Assembly (NCBI GenBank): GCA_022798155.1
Contig: JAAWLY010000126.1
Coordinates: 1-6,444 of the forward strand
From: Lawsonibacter sp.
GTDB taxonomy: Bacteria > Bacillota > Clostridia > Oscillospirales > Oscillospiraceae
Reading direction: 5' to 3'
Length of the DNA: 6,444 nucleotides
Shown here: positions 5,812-6,444 of the stretch, in pieces
Layout: the number at the start of each line of letters is the position of its first letter
How positions within the stretch are numbered: the first letter of the stretch is position 1
The notes under the pieces: generated by a model
Database searches by the model: none
The model's input: only the letters and a program-made list of their open reading frames with translations
Told to the model about the DNA's origin: nothing
Made by a program: the position numbers and the translations under genes

Positions 5812-6444
5812 TCACTCCTTCTGTGCCTGTATGGTTTCTCTCTGGGCGGCGCCGCTGACCACTGAGATTTGTCCGATCAGCTCCGCCGTCGGACCCAGGT
5901 CCAGGGCGCTGCCGCAGGTGACGGTAATCAGGTACAGGGCGGGGCCGGTGATGACCTCACACACGGCCTGGTAGAGCCGCTCGCCCTCCTCCCATATCTC
6001 CCGCCAGCCCCAGCGGAGCCTGCCGCCCTTCAGCGCCCGGCCCTCCACGCCGTTGAGGGCGTTCAGGTTGTCGGTAAAATGGGCGTCCCCCTCCCGCGTC
6101 CGGTAGGCGCTCACCCGCCAGACGGGGCTGTCGTCCCCGCCGCTCCACAGGTGGACGCCTCCGCCGTTTTCCCACTGCTCCCACTGGCTGCGGAAGGCGC
6201 CGGGCAGGGTGAGCCGCAGGGCCCCCACCCCGTAGGTGACCGGGCCCTTTCGGTAGCCGGGGGCAAACTCCTCCTGAAGCTCCGGCCCCTGCTGCAGGGC
6301 GGGGGGCCGCTCCGCCAGGGCGCACAGCTCCAGATAGGCGCTCCGGGGCAGGGGGAGGGCCGGGTTCAGCTTGGCGGCGCGCTCCAGGTCGTCCAGAATG
6401 GCGGCATTGAGGCCGGCGTCCTCCAGACTGCGGGAGGAGGTGGC
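5812..6444 (-). CDS. Unrecognised operon protein, 5'-truncated by the window edge (possible TPR tail plus C-terminal globular domain)
   Basis: The - strand frame is open from the window edge (6444) to TGA at 5814-5812, giving 210 residues. Its start is outside the window; a GTG at 6228 has no ribosome site and lies inside an already open frame, so it is not the start. The first ~50 visible residues (LEDAGLNAAILDDLERAAKL, then NPALPLPRSAYLELCALAE) look helical, like the end of a TPR array. A domain starting at TYGVGALRLTLPGAF follows, rich in Trp and beta strands: VHLWSGGDDSPVWRVSAYRT, then LRWGWREIWEEGERLYQAVC and VITGPALYLITVTCGS. The tail ends IGQISVVSGAAQRET. The layout (a 'LTLPG' opening, WR strands and a final helix) is loosely like DcrB/PsbP-type small domains, but I cannot name the family. 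No membrane segment is visible in this part. It shares GC content and codon use with DUF4261 and is the first visible gene of that operon. Confidence 0.75.
   Translation of the reverse strand, partial: ATSSRSLEDAGLNAAILDDLERAAKLNPALPLPRSAYLELCALAERPPALQQGPELQEEFAPGYRKGPVTYGVGALRLTLPGAFRSQWEQWENGGGVHLWSGGDDSPVWRVSAYRTREGDAHFTDNLNALNGVEGRALKGGRLRWGWREIWEEGERLYQAVCEVITGPALYLITVTCGSALDLGPTAELIGQISVVSGAAQRETIQAQKE
5815..5820 (-). promoter_or_regulatory. Ribosome binding site of DUF4261 gene inside the end of the upstream gene
   Basis: On the - strand AAGGAG (5820 to 5815) lies 8 nt before ATG 5806. It forms the last two sense codons (Lys-Glu) of the upstream gene, whose TGA is at 5814-5812. A GTG at 5815, in frame with DUF4261, overlaps the ribosome site itself, so it is rejected as the start. 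The layout suggests coupling of termination and re-initiation. Confidence 0.7.

Noticed and set aside
5177..5974. 265-codon + strand open frame antisense to DUF4261
   Set aside because: Same composition effect; it runs across the boundary of two real - strand genes and has no family motifs.

Overview
The window looks like DNA from a high-GC gut Firmicute, probably a Clostridia/Oscillospiraceae-type genome. That is an inference from three things: a Gram-positive ICE-type integrase with an AP2-like arm-binding domain, strong AGGAGG-type ribosome sites, and a GC-rich operon carrying a GTAGGGGCGGAC-type interspersed repeat. No rRNA, tRNA or CRISPR array is visible.

Left part (1 to about 3100, + strand, moderate to low GC) is a patchwork of mobile-element pieces. 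It begins with the last 66 codons of a protein that resembles the winged-helix/replication proteins of Clostridia integrative elements. A gene-poor stretch of about 400 bp follows. It holds a perfect 13-bp stem-loop, an imperfect tandem repeat and three GGGGGTC repeats, and it resembles an origin-of-transfer region, but no mobC or relaxase gene follows it. Next is a tyrosine recombinase whose reading frame leaves the family right after the box II histidine. It therefore lacks the second catalytic arginine, the box III residue and the nucleophilic tyrosine, and is almost certainly inactive. An AT-rich joint with a clear TATAAT promoter and phased GATA-type repeats leads into an intact 434-aa AlbA_2/Schlafen-type protein with a GHKL-like ATP-binding region and a C-terminal winged helix. 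A Rho-independent terminator closes that gene.

Right part (about 3150 to 6444, - strand, very GC-rich) is an operon read leftwards into a strong stem-loop. In transcription order it contains: a 5'-truncated gene of unknown function with a possible TPR tail and a C-terminal globular domain; a DUF4261 protein beginning 5 nt after the previous stop; a 75-bp MITE-like repeat; and a TPR - SUFU (suppressor-of-fused-like) - DUF2185/Imm33-like fusion protein. SUFU and DUF2185/Imm33 domains are known from bacterial immunity proteins of polymorphic-toxin systems, so the operon reads as an immunity-type cluster with no toxin in view. Its partner may lie to the right of the window, or it may be an orphan immunity locus.

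The two halves converge on a 200-bp intergenic region with two stem-loops, where base composition also changes sharply. This is the likely border between imported DNA and the resident chromosome.
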